Positions 1 to 10,063 of a stretch of 64,000 bases of DNA are shown piece after piece (the stretch's first letter is position 1; every line of letters starts with the position of its first letter). Source of the stretch: Cephalopachus bancanus (Eukaryota > Chordata > Mammalia > Primates > Tarsiidae); NCBI GenBank assembly GCA_027257055.1, contig JAPVLO010000133.1, positions 5,580,001 through 5,644,000 on the forward strand, in the 5' to 3' direction. The translations under genes and the position numbers were made by a program. The notes below the pieces were generated by a model, which was not told the DNA's origin, ran no database searches, and worked only from the letters and a program-made list of their open reading frames with translations.

Positions 1-41
<41 letters not shown>

Positions 42-46
42 CGCGC
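1..46. repeat. (GT)n-(GC)n microsatellite
   Basis: The window opens inside a GT dinucleotide run that passes directly into GC repeats, giving 46 bases of unbroken alternating purine-pyrimidine. Such tracts favour Z-DNA. The array probably extends left of the window. Confidence 0.97.
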
Positions 47-427
47 AAACGCGTAAAGAAATGAGGGCCTGCTGGCTTTCTGTGTAACAGGCCAAGTTAT
101 TAGTACAGCTGCACATTCTGTGTCTCAGGAGATTAGGAGCTCAGCTTGAACTCTCATTTAATTACAGAGCATGGACATCATGGACCTCTTGCATCTGGAC
201 CCAGGAATCATAGAAAACATTTTCTCTGAATGGTTTGTGGTGTCCAGGATAGAAACACATGTAGTTCAATTTCTAGCATTTGCTTGAGGGGAATAAAAAG
301 CCGAAGTTCACAGATGGTTAACTCAGTCTATTGGATGATTAGACCAAAGTTCCTCAGCGTTCTTCTTTGGTGGCTTAAAATACACTATTCACATTCCATT
401 TGGATATGGCAGTACAAGGGCACACGA
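47..427. other. Unassigned sequence
   Basis: No repeat family, exon or RNA gene is recognised here. The only reading frame is about 66 codons and resembles nothing known to me. Confidence 0.5.
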
Positions 428-565
428 TGACTTAGCTCATCTGTAAATGACTGTGGCAACAATACCTACTTCACAGGAAGTACCCAGGAACCAGAGGATG
501 TGAGTGAAAAGACGCCACAGAGTGCCAAATGCTATTCAGTGGTAGTTCAGTAGTCTTATTATCAT
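428..565 (+). mobile_element. MIR SINE fragment
   Basis: The segment follows the MIR core in order: a CATCTGTAAA-like block, AATACCTACTTCA, and an A/T-rich end resembling the usual MIR terminus (TTATTATCATTAC). It is degraded, as expected for an old tRNA-derived SINE. Confidence 0.5.
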
Positions 566-570
566 TACTC

Positions 571-1088
571 GTGTATTCCTTTATTCATTAAAAAAAAAAC
601 CCTTTTGAGCCCCTCCTAAGTAGCAAGCACTGTCCAAATGAATGAGATGGAGTGGTGTGCAACAGGTGTGGTCTCTGTTCCAGAACAGCTCCCATTCCAG
701 GGAGGGGCATGGATGAACAGGTGAGATGTCCTTGAGTGAGAAGGGTTGTGAGACATGAAGTGGGGTGAGGGGTAGGCAGAGCCCTGGAGTTTCCGAGGAC
801 AAGTCCTGCTGAAAAAGGACCATTGGAGCTGCAGGCTGAATGAATGAAGTGATAAGAGGAAGCCAGCCATTGAAAGAACATTCCAGAGGGAAAAAAAGCA
901 AATGTAATGTTTCTAAGCTGGGCCTGTTTGGGGACAAGAGGAGACCACAATGGCTGAGGGAGAGAGCCAGTCACTCAGCATGCAGGGCCAGCCCTCAGGC
1001 CATGGCAGGGTTTGTACTTAATCCAGAGAGCTATGGGAAGCCACTGGATGAGTTTAAGCAGGCAAGGGCCATGTTCTGAGTTGCGTTT
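571..1088 (-). mobile_element. L2 LINE fragment (antisense)
   Basis: It starts with the reverse of the L2 3' end (TTTATTCATT, then GAGCCCCTCCTAAGTAGCAAGCACTGT in pieces) and ends with the frequent antisense L2 block GGGAAGCCACTGGATG...TTTAAGCAGG. Several overlapping small frames cross it on both strands; none is a gene. Confidence 0.6.
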
Positions 1089-1100
1089 AAAAAAGAAAAC

Positions 1101-1392
1101 CATGGCTAGACATGGTGGCTCATGTGAGCCTGTTATCCCAGCACTTTAGGAGACTGAGGTGGAAGGATTGCTTGAGCCTAGGAGTTTGAGACCAGCATGA
1201 AAAACAACAAAACCTTGTCTCTACAAAAAAAAAAAAAATCAAAAAATGAACTGGCTGTGGTGGTGCACACCTGTAGCCCCAGCTACTGGGGAGGCAGAGG
1301 TGGAAGGATCACTGGAGCCCAGGAGGTTGAAGCTTCCATGAGCTGTGATCATGCCACTGCACTCCAGCCTAGGTGAAGAGTGAGACCCCCAA

Positions 1393-1394
<2 letters not shown>
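1101..1394 (+). mobile_element. AluJ SINE, full length
   Basis: Both arms are present: GGTGGCTCATG, TATCCCAGCACTTTAGG, TTGCTTGAGCC, a short linker, TAGCCCCAGCTACTGGGGAGG and CACTGCACTCCAGCC. The GCTTGAGCCTAGGAG and CTCTACAAAAA blocks are AluJ-type. The tail has turned into a CA repeat. Confidence 0.92.

Positions 1395-1427
<33 letters not shown>
1395..1427 (+). repeat. (CA)n microsatellite in Alu tail
   Basis: About 16 uninterrupted CA units follow the Alu end, consistent with a microsatellite seeded in the A-rich tail. Confidence 0.95.
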
Positions 1428-1429
<2 letters not shown>

Positions 1430-1914
1430 GAGGGATCACTTCACACCTGTTAGGATGGCTATTATCAAAAAGACAAAAATGTTAAATGCTATTGAGGATA
1501 TAGAGAAAGGGAAACACTCATACACGTTGGTGGGCATGTAAGTAGTGCAACCACTATAGGCAACAGTGTGGAGGTTCCTCAACAAATTAAAAATAGAACA
1601 CACATATGATCCAGCAATCCCATCCCTAGGTATTTATGCAAAAGAAAGAAAGTGAGTGTGTGGAAGGATGTCTGCACTCCACATTTATGGCAGCACTAGA
1701 CACAATAGCCAAGATGGGGAATCAATTCAAGTGTCTATCACCAGGGTGAGTGGAGAATGAATACGTGGTGCAGCCACACAATGGAATATTATCCAGCCAT
1801 AAAAAAGAAAATTCTTCATTTGCAGGAGCAAGGATAGACCTGGGGGACATTATGTTTAGTGAAATGAGCCAGGCACAGAAAGATACATACTACCTGATCT
1901 AGAATGTGGATGTT
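1430..1914 (+). mobile_element. L1 LINE 3' fragment (ORF2 C-terminal end)
   Basis: Sense L1 landmarks occur in order: TCACACCTGTTAGGATGGC, AAAATGTTAAATGCTATTGAGGA, GATCCAGCAATCCCA, CACAATAGCCAAGATGG, GGAATATTATCCAGCC and ATTATGTTTAGTGAAATGAG. Many substitutions and frame breaks mark an old, dead, 5'-truncated mammalian L1M copy. Confidence 0.9.
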
Positions 1915-2283
1915 TGACACTTCCAAAGCTCATGCTGAAACATGATCTTCAGTACTGGGTCTAGTAGGAGGTGTCGAGTCATGGGGAAGACACCTCAGTA
2001 ATAGCATAATGGTATCTTGTAGTCATGAATGGGTTCTCACTCTGTTAGTTCATGTAAGAGCTGGTTGTTGAAAAAGTTCCTGGCGCCACCCTTCTCTCTC
2101 TTGCTTTCCCTCTCACCATGTGACATGCCTGCTCCCTCTCCACCTTCTGCTGTGAGTAGAAGCTTCCTGGGGCTTCACCAGAAACTAAGCAGATGCCAGA
2201 GACACATGGACTCATGAGCCAAATAAACCTCTTTTCTTTATAAATTACCTTTATAGCAACACAAAAACGAACTGATGCAAGTA
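1915..2283 (+). mobile_element. MaLR LTR (MST/MLT-like), solo
   Basis: The 3' half reads like a MaLR LTR: CATGTGACATGCCTGCTCCC, CACCTTCTGCTGTGAGTAGA, then GAGCCAAATAAACC (AATAAA signal), CTTTATAAATTACC and a GAACTGATGCA terminus. The 5' half is diverged. No internal retroviral region follows, so it is a solo LTR of an ancient element. Confidence 0.75.
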
Positions 2284-3223
2284 TCTAAGACTCATTCCAA
2301 TGCATGTTGAACCCTTCTGCAAGTTTTAATGCACTTGTTTAATAATGAATTCCTCCCTTAGAATCTAGAGTATTTAGGTTACATGAGGTCAGATCCTCTG
2401 ACTTAGTACTTTAACAACCCCTGTACTCTGTGCATAGCACTTACTGAAATATCTGTTAACAGATACCCTTCAAAGAGGTTCATAATTTGAAGAAAACACC
2501 AGACGAATGTACAGTAACTCAGGATCTACAAAACAAACTATAGTCTATCAGGAGAATCATGCCTTGAAAAGTAGCCTGTGTATACAACACTAAGGCAGAC
2601 TTTGACAGTTACATGAAGGTCAACAAATCCTGTGCCTTTCATTCCTGCCATCCCTGAGCATCACCTCAAAATGGAAGTGCCTCCAGAAAGTTGTTCTCAT
2701 TGTCCACTCAGTTCCTCTGTGCTCTGTGATTCCTGTCTTTTGACCCAGTCCCAATTCTTCTTCTCCTTCCAAACAATCCCAGCATACAACCTACGAACAC
2801 TATCTCAGAGTAAACAAGCTCCCTTCACCCCAGTTGCTCCAAAGAGCCCTTTCTGTGCTTCCTCATTTTACTGAAAGGTGACACATCTCCCAAGGCAGCT
2901 GCTTTGGTGGCCCTCTCAAGGGTGATATTTCAGTGTGCCGTATTTCATAGCTCTCTCCCAAATACGATATATCACAGTTCTAGAAGCATTCTGCATTCTT
3001 TTCACTTGCCAGTGAATTTTCCAAATCATTATTTCCCACTTCTTGAGTTTTAAAGAAATGTTTATTGCTTGAGAATTGTGTCCTTTGCCATCCTTGTTCA
3101 TTTCTGTCTTCCTCTACCTACACTGTAGGAGTTGTTCTACAATAGCTACCCACCACTGGCTATCTTCTCATGACATAGTCTCACTGAATAATTTTACCCA
3201 CTCCTATGACCTCAGCCACCAAA
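2284..3223. other. Unassigned sequence
   Basis: I see no repeat family or gene in this 0.9 kb. Short open frames on both strands lack any family signature. Confidence 0.5.
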
Positions 3224-3403
3224 ACACTGGTTCTTACATTTTTTAGGTCATGGGCTCCTTTGAAAATCTAATGAAAATTCTGAATCTTGTCCCTGAAAAA
3301 ACTATATACACAACCATAAATTTTTCCAAAAAGTTGTAGGAAGATCACAGACACATTGAAGCCCATTAATGGACCCTTCAAAAAGCATTCCAGATATACA
3401 ATG
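3224..3403. mobile_element. Ancient DNA-transposon MITE, family not named
   Basis: CTGGTTCTTACATTTTTTAGG followed by CATGGGCTCCTTTGAAAATC, and later TTGAAGCCCATTAATGGACCC, match a palindromic mammalian MITE with GGTTCTTAACC-type ends. I cannot fix the family name from memory. Confidence 0.4.
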
Positions 3404-3664
3404 CCAATTCCCAAACTTTTTATTTCTATCTATCCCTCTTGAACAAGACCCATATATCAAACTTCTACTTGATACCTGTAATTTGGATATTCCACCGGCA
3501 CTACACACTTGATGTGTCTAAACCCTACTCTCTTATTCCCACCTTAAATCTGACCCCTACAGATTTTGTCCTTCAATAATCTGATATATAACTCATGTTA
3601 AGTGTTCTTAACACAGTAAAATAAAACAATTTAAAAAAGATTGTTCAACTCTGAATTAGAAAAA
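3404..3664. other. Unassigned A/T-rich sequence
   Basis: Nothing recognised between the MITE-like fragment and the U6 retrocopy. Confidence 0.5.
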
Positions 3665-3774
3665 AATTTTTCTTTGGCAGCACATATGCTAAAATTAGAA
3701 CAATACAGAGTAGATTAGTATGGTCCCTGCATAAGGATGATATGCAAATTCATGAAGAGTTCCATATATTTTTT
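3665..3774 (+). pseudogene. RNU6 (pseudogene): U6 spliceosomal snRNA pseudogene
   Basis: The stretch aligns over its full length, about 107-110 bases, with U6 snRNA, the catalytic RNA of the spliceosome. Visible landmarks are GGCAGCACATATGCTAAAATT (3677 onward), AATACAGAG, TATGCAAATTCATGAAG and a T-rich end. Two core motifs are broken. The ACAGAGA box that pairs with the 5' splice site reads ACAGAGT at 3705-3711, and the catalytic AGC triad reads AGT at 3717-3719. The 5' end has also lost the normal GTGCTCGC start, and I see no proximal sequence element or TATA box upstream. It is therefore a retrocopy rather than an expressed gene. U6 retrocopies are abundant in primates through L1 activity. 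I could not settle the target-site duplication because both flanks are A/T-rich. Confidence 0.93.
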
Positions 3775-4305
3775 AAATTTCTAATTAAAAATTAAAAGAT
3801 CCCCAGATGACTCATGTGTACAATGAAGTCTAAGCAACCCAGCTAGAGAATATGCTAGATATATTGAACAGTAATTTTGATAATAGGTGGCATTATCCGG
3901 TTCTTGATTTTAATGCAAATTAAAATCTGTGCTTTACCATCTAAGTGATATTAGTAAATAATTTTTTAAAAATAGTTTCTATTGCTATCTTAAGATTTTT
4001 TTAGTTAAGAATGATTATTTAATGCTATAAAATTTTTGCATATATGATAATATAGTTTTCCTATTTTAATGTGCTAACATAACAATAGATTCATTTTATC
4101 AACAAGTAGTTCAATTCATGACACCAAAAAAATAAATGTATCTTTTTGTAAATTACTGGATTCTCTTTCCTAATATTTTAACTTTTGCTTCTATATTAAT
4201 AAACAATTCATATCTCGTTTTCTTCATTGGTTGAGGTTTTAAATTATAGCTGTTTTTATAAAATAATTTGGAGAGATTTCCATCTTTATCAATAGACTAG
4301 AACAA
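3775..4305. other. Unassigned A/T-rich sequence
   Basis: Very A/T-rich DNA without a recognisable repeat or gene. Confidence 0.5.
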
Positions 4306-4505
4306 TGGGTGTCAAACTTAGTTGCACACTGGAATTACTGGGGAGTTTCAGGGAAATATTAACATTCAGGTCTCACTATTAAGGATTCTGATTCAAATGA
4401 TCTGGGGCTCACGAGAAACAGTATTTTCTCTTAACCAAGTTAAAATAAACAAACAGCTCCACAGGTGATTCTAATGAGTTTCCAGGATTGAGAAACACTA
4501 GTCTA
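4306..4505 (+). mobile_element. MER5A-like hAT-Charlie MITE
   Basis: GTCAAACTTAGTTGCACACTGGAATTACTGGGGAG, GGATTCTGATTCAAATGATCTGGGG and the closing CAGGTGATTCTAATG...TTGAGAAACACTAG follow the MER5A order. A short A-rich insertion sits in the middle. Confidence 0.7.
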
Positions 4506-4539
4506 GAATCATTTAAATAACTTCAGGAGATTACCTACA

Positions 4540-5262
4540 ATTTAACCATTATCTTCTCAGTGGATACGGTTGAGCTAGCTTCTCAATTTCTTCTACTGTA
4601 ATTGTTCCATTAAAGCTTCCCATTTCTTTTAAATTAATTGTAATAAAATTTATATGAGGTTAAGGACATTTCCTTCCTCTTTGCTGGGAATTTTTGTCAT
4701 GAATGAATGCTGAATTTTGCCAAATGCTTCTTATTGTAATCTTGACAGGATTACAGTCTTTTTTCTTTAGTCTGCCAATTACACCGATTGATGATTGATC
4801 GTGAAACAGTGAATCAGCCGCTCACTCCCAAGATAACCCCACTTGATTATGATATATTCTCCCGTCTATATATTGCTGGACTCTATTTGTTATACTCTGC
4901 TGAGGGGAGAAAACCAGAAAACTCATGCCTATTGGTCTTTCCTCACCTCCACCCCACACGTCTGTGTTGTCACCCTCAGATCCATCTGACAGCAGCTTCC
5001 ATTGCTTCCTCCAGTCTGCCTGGATTCTCTGTCGTCATCTGTGAGAGAGAGCCTGTGATTCACTTACTGCAACTTGATTCACACCAGAAGTCTACCACTT
5101 GTGTTTAGTGTTTCTTGTAAACAGCACAGCCAATCTATCAGTCTGCTTTGAAACTGGAGAATTCAATTTATCCTATTTACATCAAGCTCGTATTCTTGAT
5201 TTTATTTGTTCCATCTTCATATATATATCCTATTGTACCTTTTTGTCTTTGTTTTGTTTCTA
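4540..5262 (-). mobile_element. L1 LINE fragment, antisense ORF2
   Basis: Antisense L1 ORF2 blocks are seen: GTCATGAATGAATGCTGAATTTTGCCAAATGCTTCTT (reverse-transcriptase region) and, after about 200 diverged bases, TTTCTTGTAAACAGCACAG...TTGAAACTGGAGAATTCAATTTATCC (start of the endonuclease region). The missing middle implies an internal deletion. The copy is old and inactive. Confidence 0.75.
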
Positions 5263-6190
5263 TTGGTTTGTTATTCCCTGCCCGCCACCCATCTTATTTA
5301 GGCATGCTGCTGTAATATTCCAATCCATAAATATTCAGTTTTCTTTTCCTGGGGGCCACAAACACTGTCTTTTACTACATGAAAAGTATTTTTAAAATTT
5401 TTTTATTACATGAAAAGTAGATACCAACTGTTTTCTCTCCAACAGCACATTAGTTTTTTGGGTTTTTTAAAATTTCTTTTCTCCTTTCTCCAATAAGAGC
5501 TTTACAACACACATTCTATCTGATACCTTTTCTCCACCCCAAATGAGATTTGGCCATCCTTGCATTTCCCTTCCTTTCCTCCTGTTGTAAACACCAGGGT
5601 TTTACAGAGATCTGGTACTTTATTTAGTTCCAGACTAGCATTCATTATTGCAATTATTTTTGCAGTCCACATCCTTTGTTCCGTGTCACCAGCTCAGCCC
5701 TTGCATTTGTGTCCCAGATTCTGATTGTGCAAGCAGAGAGACAGACAGGCAGACACCACAGACTCCCAGGCCCCTTCTCTTAAGCTCTCTACTCTGCTTA
5801 ATCTGCTTTTGTGATGGTCTCTTTTCAATTATGTTCCTCAGCACTGTTAGAAAGTTAACATGTTCAGTGATTCTTTGTATATTTACAAACAACTTTTTAC
5901 ACCCCAGTAGATGAATCCCAGGTATTCAATGAGCAAAAGAAGCCAGAACAGATGAGTCCGTGCTGGATGAACCCATTTGCAGAAGCTCAAGGACAGCCCA
6001 AGCTGGTCTGGTGATAGAGGTTAAAATAGCAATTACTTTCTGGAGAAGGATGAGGGGTCAAGGGTTGCAGGACATGTCTGCTTCATGGTCAGTGTGGTGT
6101 GACAGGAACATATGTTCACATGTATGTCAACAGCATCAAGCTGTATGCTTCATATTCTTGCACTTTACTGTATATGAGATATACTTTTTA
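5263..6190. other. Unassigned sequence
   Basis: No repeat or gene recognised. The first part may be diverged antisense L1. Small frames cross it without family signatures. Confidence 0.45.
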
Positions 6191-6202
6191 AAAAAGACAA
6201 AA

Positions 6203-6490
6203 GGTCAGGCTCAGTGGCTCAGTCTGTAATCCCAGCACCTTGGGAGGATGAGGCAATGGATTGCCTGAGCCCATGGGTTTGAGACCAGCCCAGGCAATTT
6301 GGTGAGACCTCATTTCTGCAATAACTCAAAAAATTAGCCAGGCATGGTAGTGCGCACCTTTAGTTCCTGCTATGTGGAAGACTAAGGTGGAAGGATTGCC
6401 AGAGCCCAGCAGGTTGATGCTGAGATGGCCATGAGTGTGTCACTGCCCTCCAGCCTGGGTGACAGAGTGAGACTCCAACTCAAAAAAAAA
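6203..6490 (+). mobile_element. Offshoot Alu, intermediate type
   Basis: Full-length Alu with offshoot marks: GTGGCTCAGTCTGTAATC, GGATTGCCTGAGCCCATGGG, GCAATAACTCAAAAAATTAGCC and GAGACTCCAACTC. The flanking duplication AAAAAGACAAAAG precedes it at about 6191 and recurs after the A-tail near 6490. Three of five T-arm positions pair. Confidence 0.92.
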
Positions 6491-6624
6491 AGACAAAAGA
6501 TTAAAAAGGAATTGGAAAATGAATAAATTAATAACCTAACAATGGAAGAAAATTGAAAAAGAAGACCTTCTTTTTGTATAAATACCAGACCAAGTTCTGG
6601 TGAAACTCTCAGGAGGAAATATAT

Positions 6625-6906
6625 ATATATTTTGAGTTGGAGTCTCACTCTGTCACCCAGACTGGAGTGCAGTGGCCGCTCCCAGCCACCACAGCCTCGA
6701 CCTGCTGGGCTCCAGTGATCCTTCCGCCTCAGCCTTCCAAGTAGCAGGAACTACAGGCGTGCGCTACCACACCCGACTAATTTTGATTTATTGTAGAGAT
6801 AAAGTCTCGCCTGCTCAGGAGGGTCTCAAACCCGCGGGCTCAGGCAATCCACTCACCTCAGCCTCCCAAAGGTGCGGGATTACAGGCTGAGACACCGAGC
6901 CCGGCT
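6625..6906 (-). mobile_element. Offshoot Alu, derived type
   Basis: Antisense full-length copy flanked by AGGAAATATAT at 6614-6624 and 6907-6917. The reverse complement carries CCCGCGGGTTTGAGACC and the right-arm GGCCACTGC stem. It is in inverted orientation to the Alu ending about 135 bases upstream. Confidence 0.94.
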
Positions 6907-6917
6907 AGGAAATATAT

Positions 6918-7254
6918 TTAATGCTATTTAAAATGTTCTAATTTTTAGAGTAATGAAATAAAAAGTTTTCCAAATCATTCTGCCACATGAAAAGATGGCC
7001 TCATTTCTTGGACCATGAATTGGCCAGAGTAAAGAAACATCAAGTACCTACATTCTAAATAAAGCTGCAAAGAGCAGCAATAGGGCTGCTTAGGAAAGAC
7101 TAAACTATCCCCTCACAACAACCCTGCCCCCTTCCACATTGGGGTGCTAGAACAGGGGAAAGCTGAAAAGGCAGCTAAGCCTCCTGCCCCCACCCAGGGC
7201 CCTTTACCTGAGGTTAAGCTTGATCTGGAGGAAGTGAAACAGATTCAGACAGTT
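6918..7254. other. Unassigned sequence between Alus
   Basis: Nothing recognised. A short open frame on the plus strand runs into the next Alu. Confidence 0.5.
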
Positions 7255-7270
7255 AAGAATGTACTTGACT

Positions 7271-7496
7271 TGGATTGCCTGAGCCCGCGGGTTCGAGACC
7301 CGCCTGGGCAGCGAGACCTCATCTCTACAATAAACCAAAATATCAACCGGGCGTGGTAGTGCATGCCTGTAATTCCGGCTACTTGGAAGGCTGAGGCTGA
7401 AGGATCGCCGGAGCCCAGTGGGTAGAGGCTGCAGTGGCCGGGAGCGGCCACTGCACTCCAGTCTGGGCGACAGAGTGAGACTCCAACTCAAAAAAA
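7271..7496 (+). mobile_element. Offshoot Alu, derived type, 5'-truncated
   Basis: The element lacks about the first 50 bases but has a perfect 16-base duplication, AAGAATGTACTTGACT, at 7255-7270 and 7497-7512, so the truncation happened at insertion. It contains the clearest derived T-arm (7287-7303) and the perfect right-arm hairpin (7431-7454). Confidence 0.95.
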
Positions 7497-7616
7497 AAGA
7501 ATGTACTTGACTGACATCTATCCTGTGAGCTTCAGTTATTTGGTCACCATGCAGATAAGTCGAGAATCCATGAAAAGGTTTTTAAAATTAAAGTCTATTC
7601 AAAGCTAGAAATCAAC

Positions 7617-7895
7617 CAGGCATGGTAGCTCATGCTTAATCCCAGCACTTCGGGAAGTTGAGTTGGGAGGATCACTTGAGCCCAGGAACTGGAAACCAGC
7701 ATGGGCAACATAGTGAGACCTCATATCTACAATAAACTAGCCAGTCATGGTAGTGCGCATCTGTAGTCCAGATACTTGGAAGGCTGAGGTGGGAAGATCA
7801 CCTGAGCCCAGAAAGTCAAGGCTGTAGTGAACTGTGATTGTGCCACTGGACCTCAGTCTGGGTGACAGAGTGAGACCCTGACTCAAAAAAAAAAA
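7617..7895 (+). mobile_element. Alu, AluJ-to-offshoot intermediate
   Basis: Full-length Alu with TACAATAAACTAGCC and ACTTGGAAGGCTGAGG but an ancestral GAGCCCAGGAAC B-box region. The near-duplicate AAGCTAGAAATCAAC (about 7602-7616) recurs as GGCTAGAAGTCAAC after the tail. Confidence 0.9.
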
Positions 7896-8837
7896 AGGCT
7901 AGAAGTCAACTGGAGCACATGTCATGATCAAGTGCAGACAGTACTCTCAGCAGGAGCACAGGTGAAGCAAGGGATCTGCTTCCAAAGGGGTTGCTAGAAA
8001 GCCCTAGACTTGCACCTGATGCTGGATATATCAACCTGGTGTGTGTGCTAATGGCCAACACCCAGCACACACAGAGACACTTCTGCATGTACAGGACAGG
8101 TCAGAATGTCTCCTCCGTTAGCTGCAGTGCCTGACCTCAACCTTGCTTTGTCGTGACTGGCTGCAACCGCCAGATGGGTCCCATGGCTGCATCGCCACGG
8201 TGTCTACGCAGTGGGACACCCTGCTGGGTTATCAGTCCTGTTCAGTCTCACAAGAAGATCACAGTCCACATGGGCTGATACTCCCAGTGCTGATTTCAGG
8301 CCAAGGTTGCTGATTTTTGAGCTCTTCCTGTTAATCTGCCTGAATGCAGACCCCAGAAAAGAAGAGGAGAAAGGACACAAAGCAGACTCTCAATTCCAGC
8401 AGCTGCAGTAATGGCCTCACAAATGTCACTTGCACAGAGGTCAAGAGGAAAGGACATTTCTCAGTGGAGAAACGTAAACATGTTCTAGCAGGGACATGGG
8501 TGTATGTATCCATTAAAATTGATCAGCCATATTGTTAAACTAAACACAGATTTTCATTCATTTATCACAGGAAATATAATTTTCTGAACAACATCACATA
8601 AATACAACATCTCTGGATCACTCCACAGAGGTCCAAGTATCCACCCTTGGACTTCTCTCTGTACTTTCAGCTCATCAGCATCTTAAGGGCCAAGTGGGCA
8701 TATTCTGCAGCTAGAATATTCCAGGACAACTTCAGTCTTTCCCCTCTCCCAGCCAAGGTCAATCTGTACTTCATGGCTCTATGCCTCCTATCCCAACAGG
8801 CAGACAGAATGCTCAGGAACATCTTACTCTGCTGGTG
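7896..8837. other. Unassigned sequence
   Basis: No repeat or gene recognised in about 0.9 kb. Confidence 0.5.
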
Positions 8838-8962
8838 GGGCAATATAGTGAGACCGTGTCTACGAAAAGTAAGAAAAATAGCTAGGCATGACAGCACGCA
8901 CCTGTAGTCCCCACTACTGGGAGGCTGAGATGGGAGGATTGTCTGAATCCAGGAGGCCAAAG
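8838..8962 (+). mobile_element. Old Alu fragment (central part)
   Basis: GGGGCAATATAGTGAGACCGTGTCTACG, TAGCTAGGCATGACAGC and CCTGTAGTCCCCACTACTGGGAGGCTGAG match the join of the two Alu arms. Both ends are missing. Confidence 0.75.
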
Positions 8963-9786
8963 CAGCAGGTCATTCAGTGCGTGGATGCCTGCTCTTCCCC
9001 CATCACCTCTGCCCCCATCCACAGTAGGGACTCTGTCCATGCAGCAGGACATTACTCTGCCCTGGCTTGTTTCTTACCTCTTCTCCGTGGCCATACCTCA
9101 TATCCCATCAGGACTGCAAACGGGGACATGTCATACCTACATCTCATCCAGGCCCTCACAGTGTACGACACTTAGAGGGCTCTCTGTAGACCCTGAGTTC
9201 CTCAGGTTTCAGGTGCTGATGAGTACTCGGGCATCTTCTTTCTGTGTTTACTTGTGTTATTCAGTAACATAGGCCTCTAAGCATCCTGTGCAGACAATGA
9301 CTGCTAGTTTGACATACCAGCTGCTCTGTGAAGCTAGCTTTCCTTAGCCCTAGCAGAAAGAATGCACGACTAGTCTTGAATGACATTGTGATCATTTCTC
9401 TCCTGTCCCTGAGATTTACAAGAAAACATCAGAAACGTTATCCAGTAAATATAAATTATCTCACAGTCCATGTATACATTCTTTTTAAAGAACACATGTT
9501 TATTTAGTTCTCTTTTCTGAAGTCTTTCTGAGGAAAAAGAAAAGCTCTAATTCCTCCGAGGAAGTCTATTTGGAATGAGTTATTCAAGGGCAGCCCTGCA
9601 ATGTAGGGGCTTCACAACCAATATGGCCATCTACCCCTCTAAGGAAACACAATAGAAATAAAGCAGTTAGCTGGTCCTCACATGCATTAAAGAAAGGTGT
9701 TCCACTCTTCAGGATGGAGGGAAGCAAATCCCCATATTTTGTGTGAAATGTGAAGTTGAACTTTTTTTCTTTCTTAGATTCGGCAT
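8963..9786. other. Unassigned sequence
   Basis: No repeat or gene recognised. Confidence 0.5.
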
Positions 9787-10063
9787 GTCCATGTGCATTT
9801 GCTCCATAGACGTATGTGTAGTGGGGATTGGGTCTCAGGTGGTCCATTTCCCAGATAGTGAACATTGTGCCCATAGGTGATTTCTGAACCCTGACCCACC
9901 TCCCCCTATTTGTGTCCTCAGTGTCTATTATTCCCATCTTTGTGGCCATTAAGCTCCTGCATATGAATGAGAACATGCAGGGTTTGGTTTTCTGTTTTTG
10001 AGTCAGTTTGCTCAGGACCTTCAGCTCCATCCATTTGCTGCAAGGGACATGAGAAAAGAAATC
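9787..10063 (-). mobile_element. L1 LINE 3' end, antisense
   Basis: GGTCTCAGGTGGTCCATTTCCCAGATAGTGAACATTGTGCCC, CAGTGTCTATTATTCCCATCTTTGTGG, GAATGAGAACATGCAGGGTTTGG and CATCCATTTGCTGCAAGGGACATGA are antisense L1 3' sequence of an older L1MA/L1PB-like type. An antisense frame of about 148 codons at 9584-10030 overlaps it and is not a gene. Confidence 0.85.

Noticed and set aside
7287..7303. A tRNA gene, suggested by the perfect T-arm
   Set aside because: The surrounding sequence is an Alu; no D-arm, anticodon arm or acceptor stem is present.
9584..10030. 148-codon minus-strand frame
   Set aside because: It overlaps the 3' non-coding end of an antisense L1 over half its length and shows no domain.
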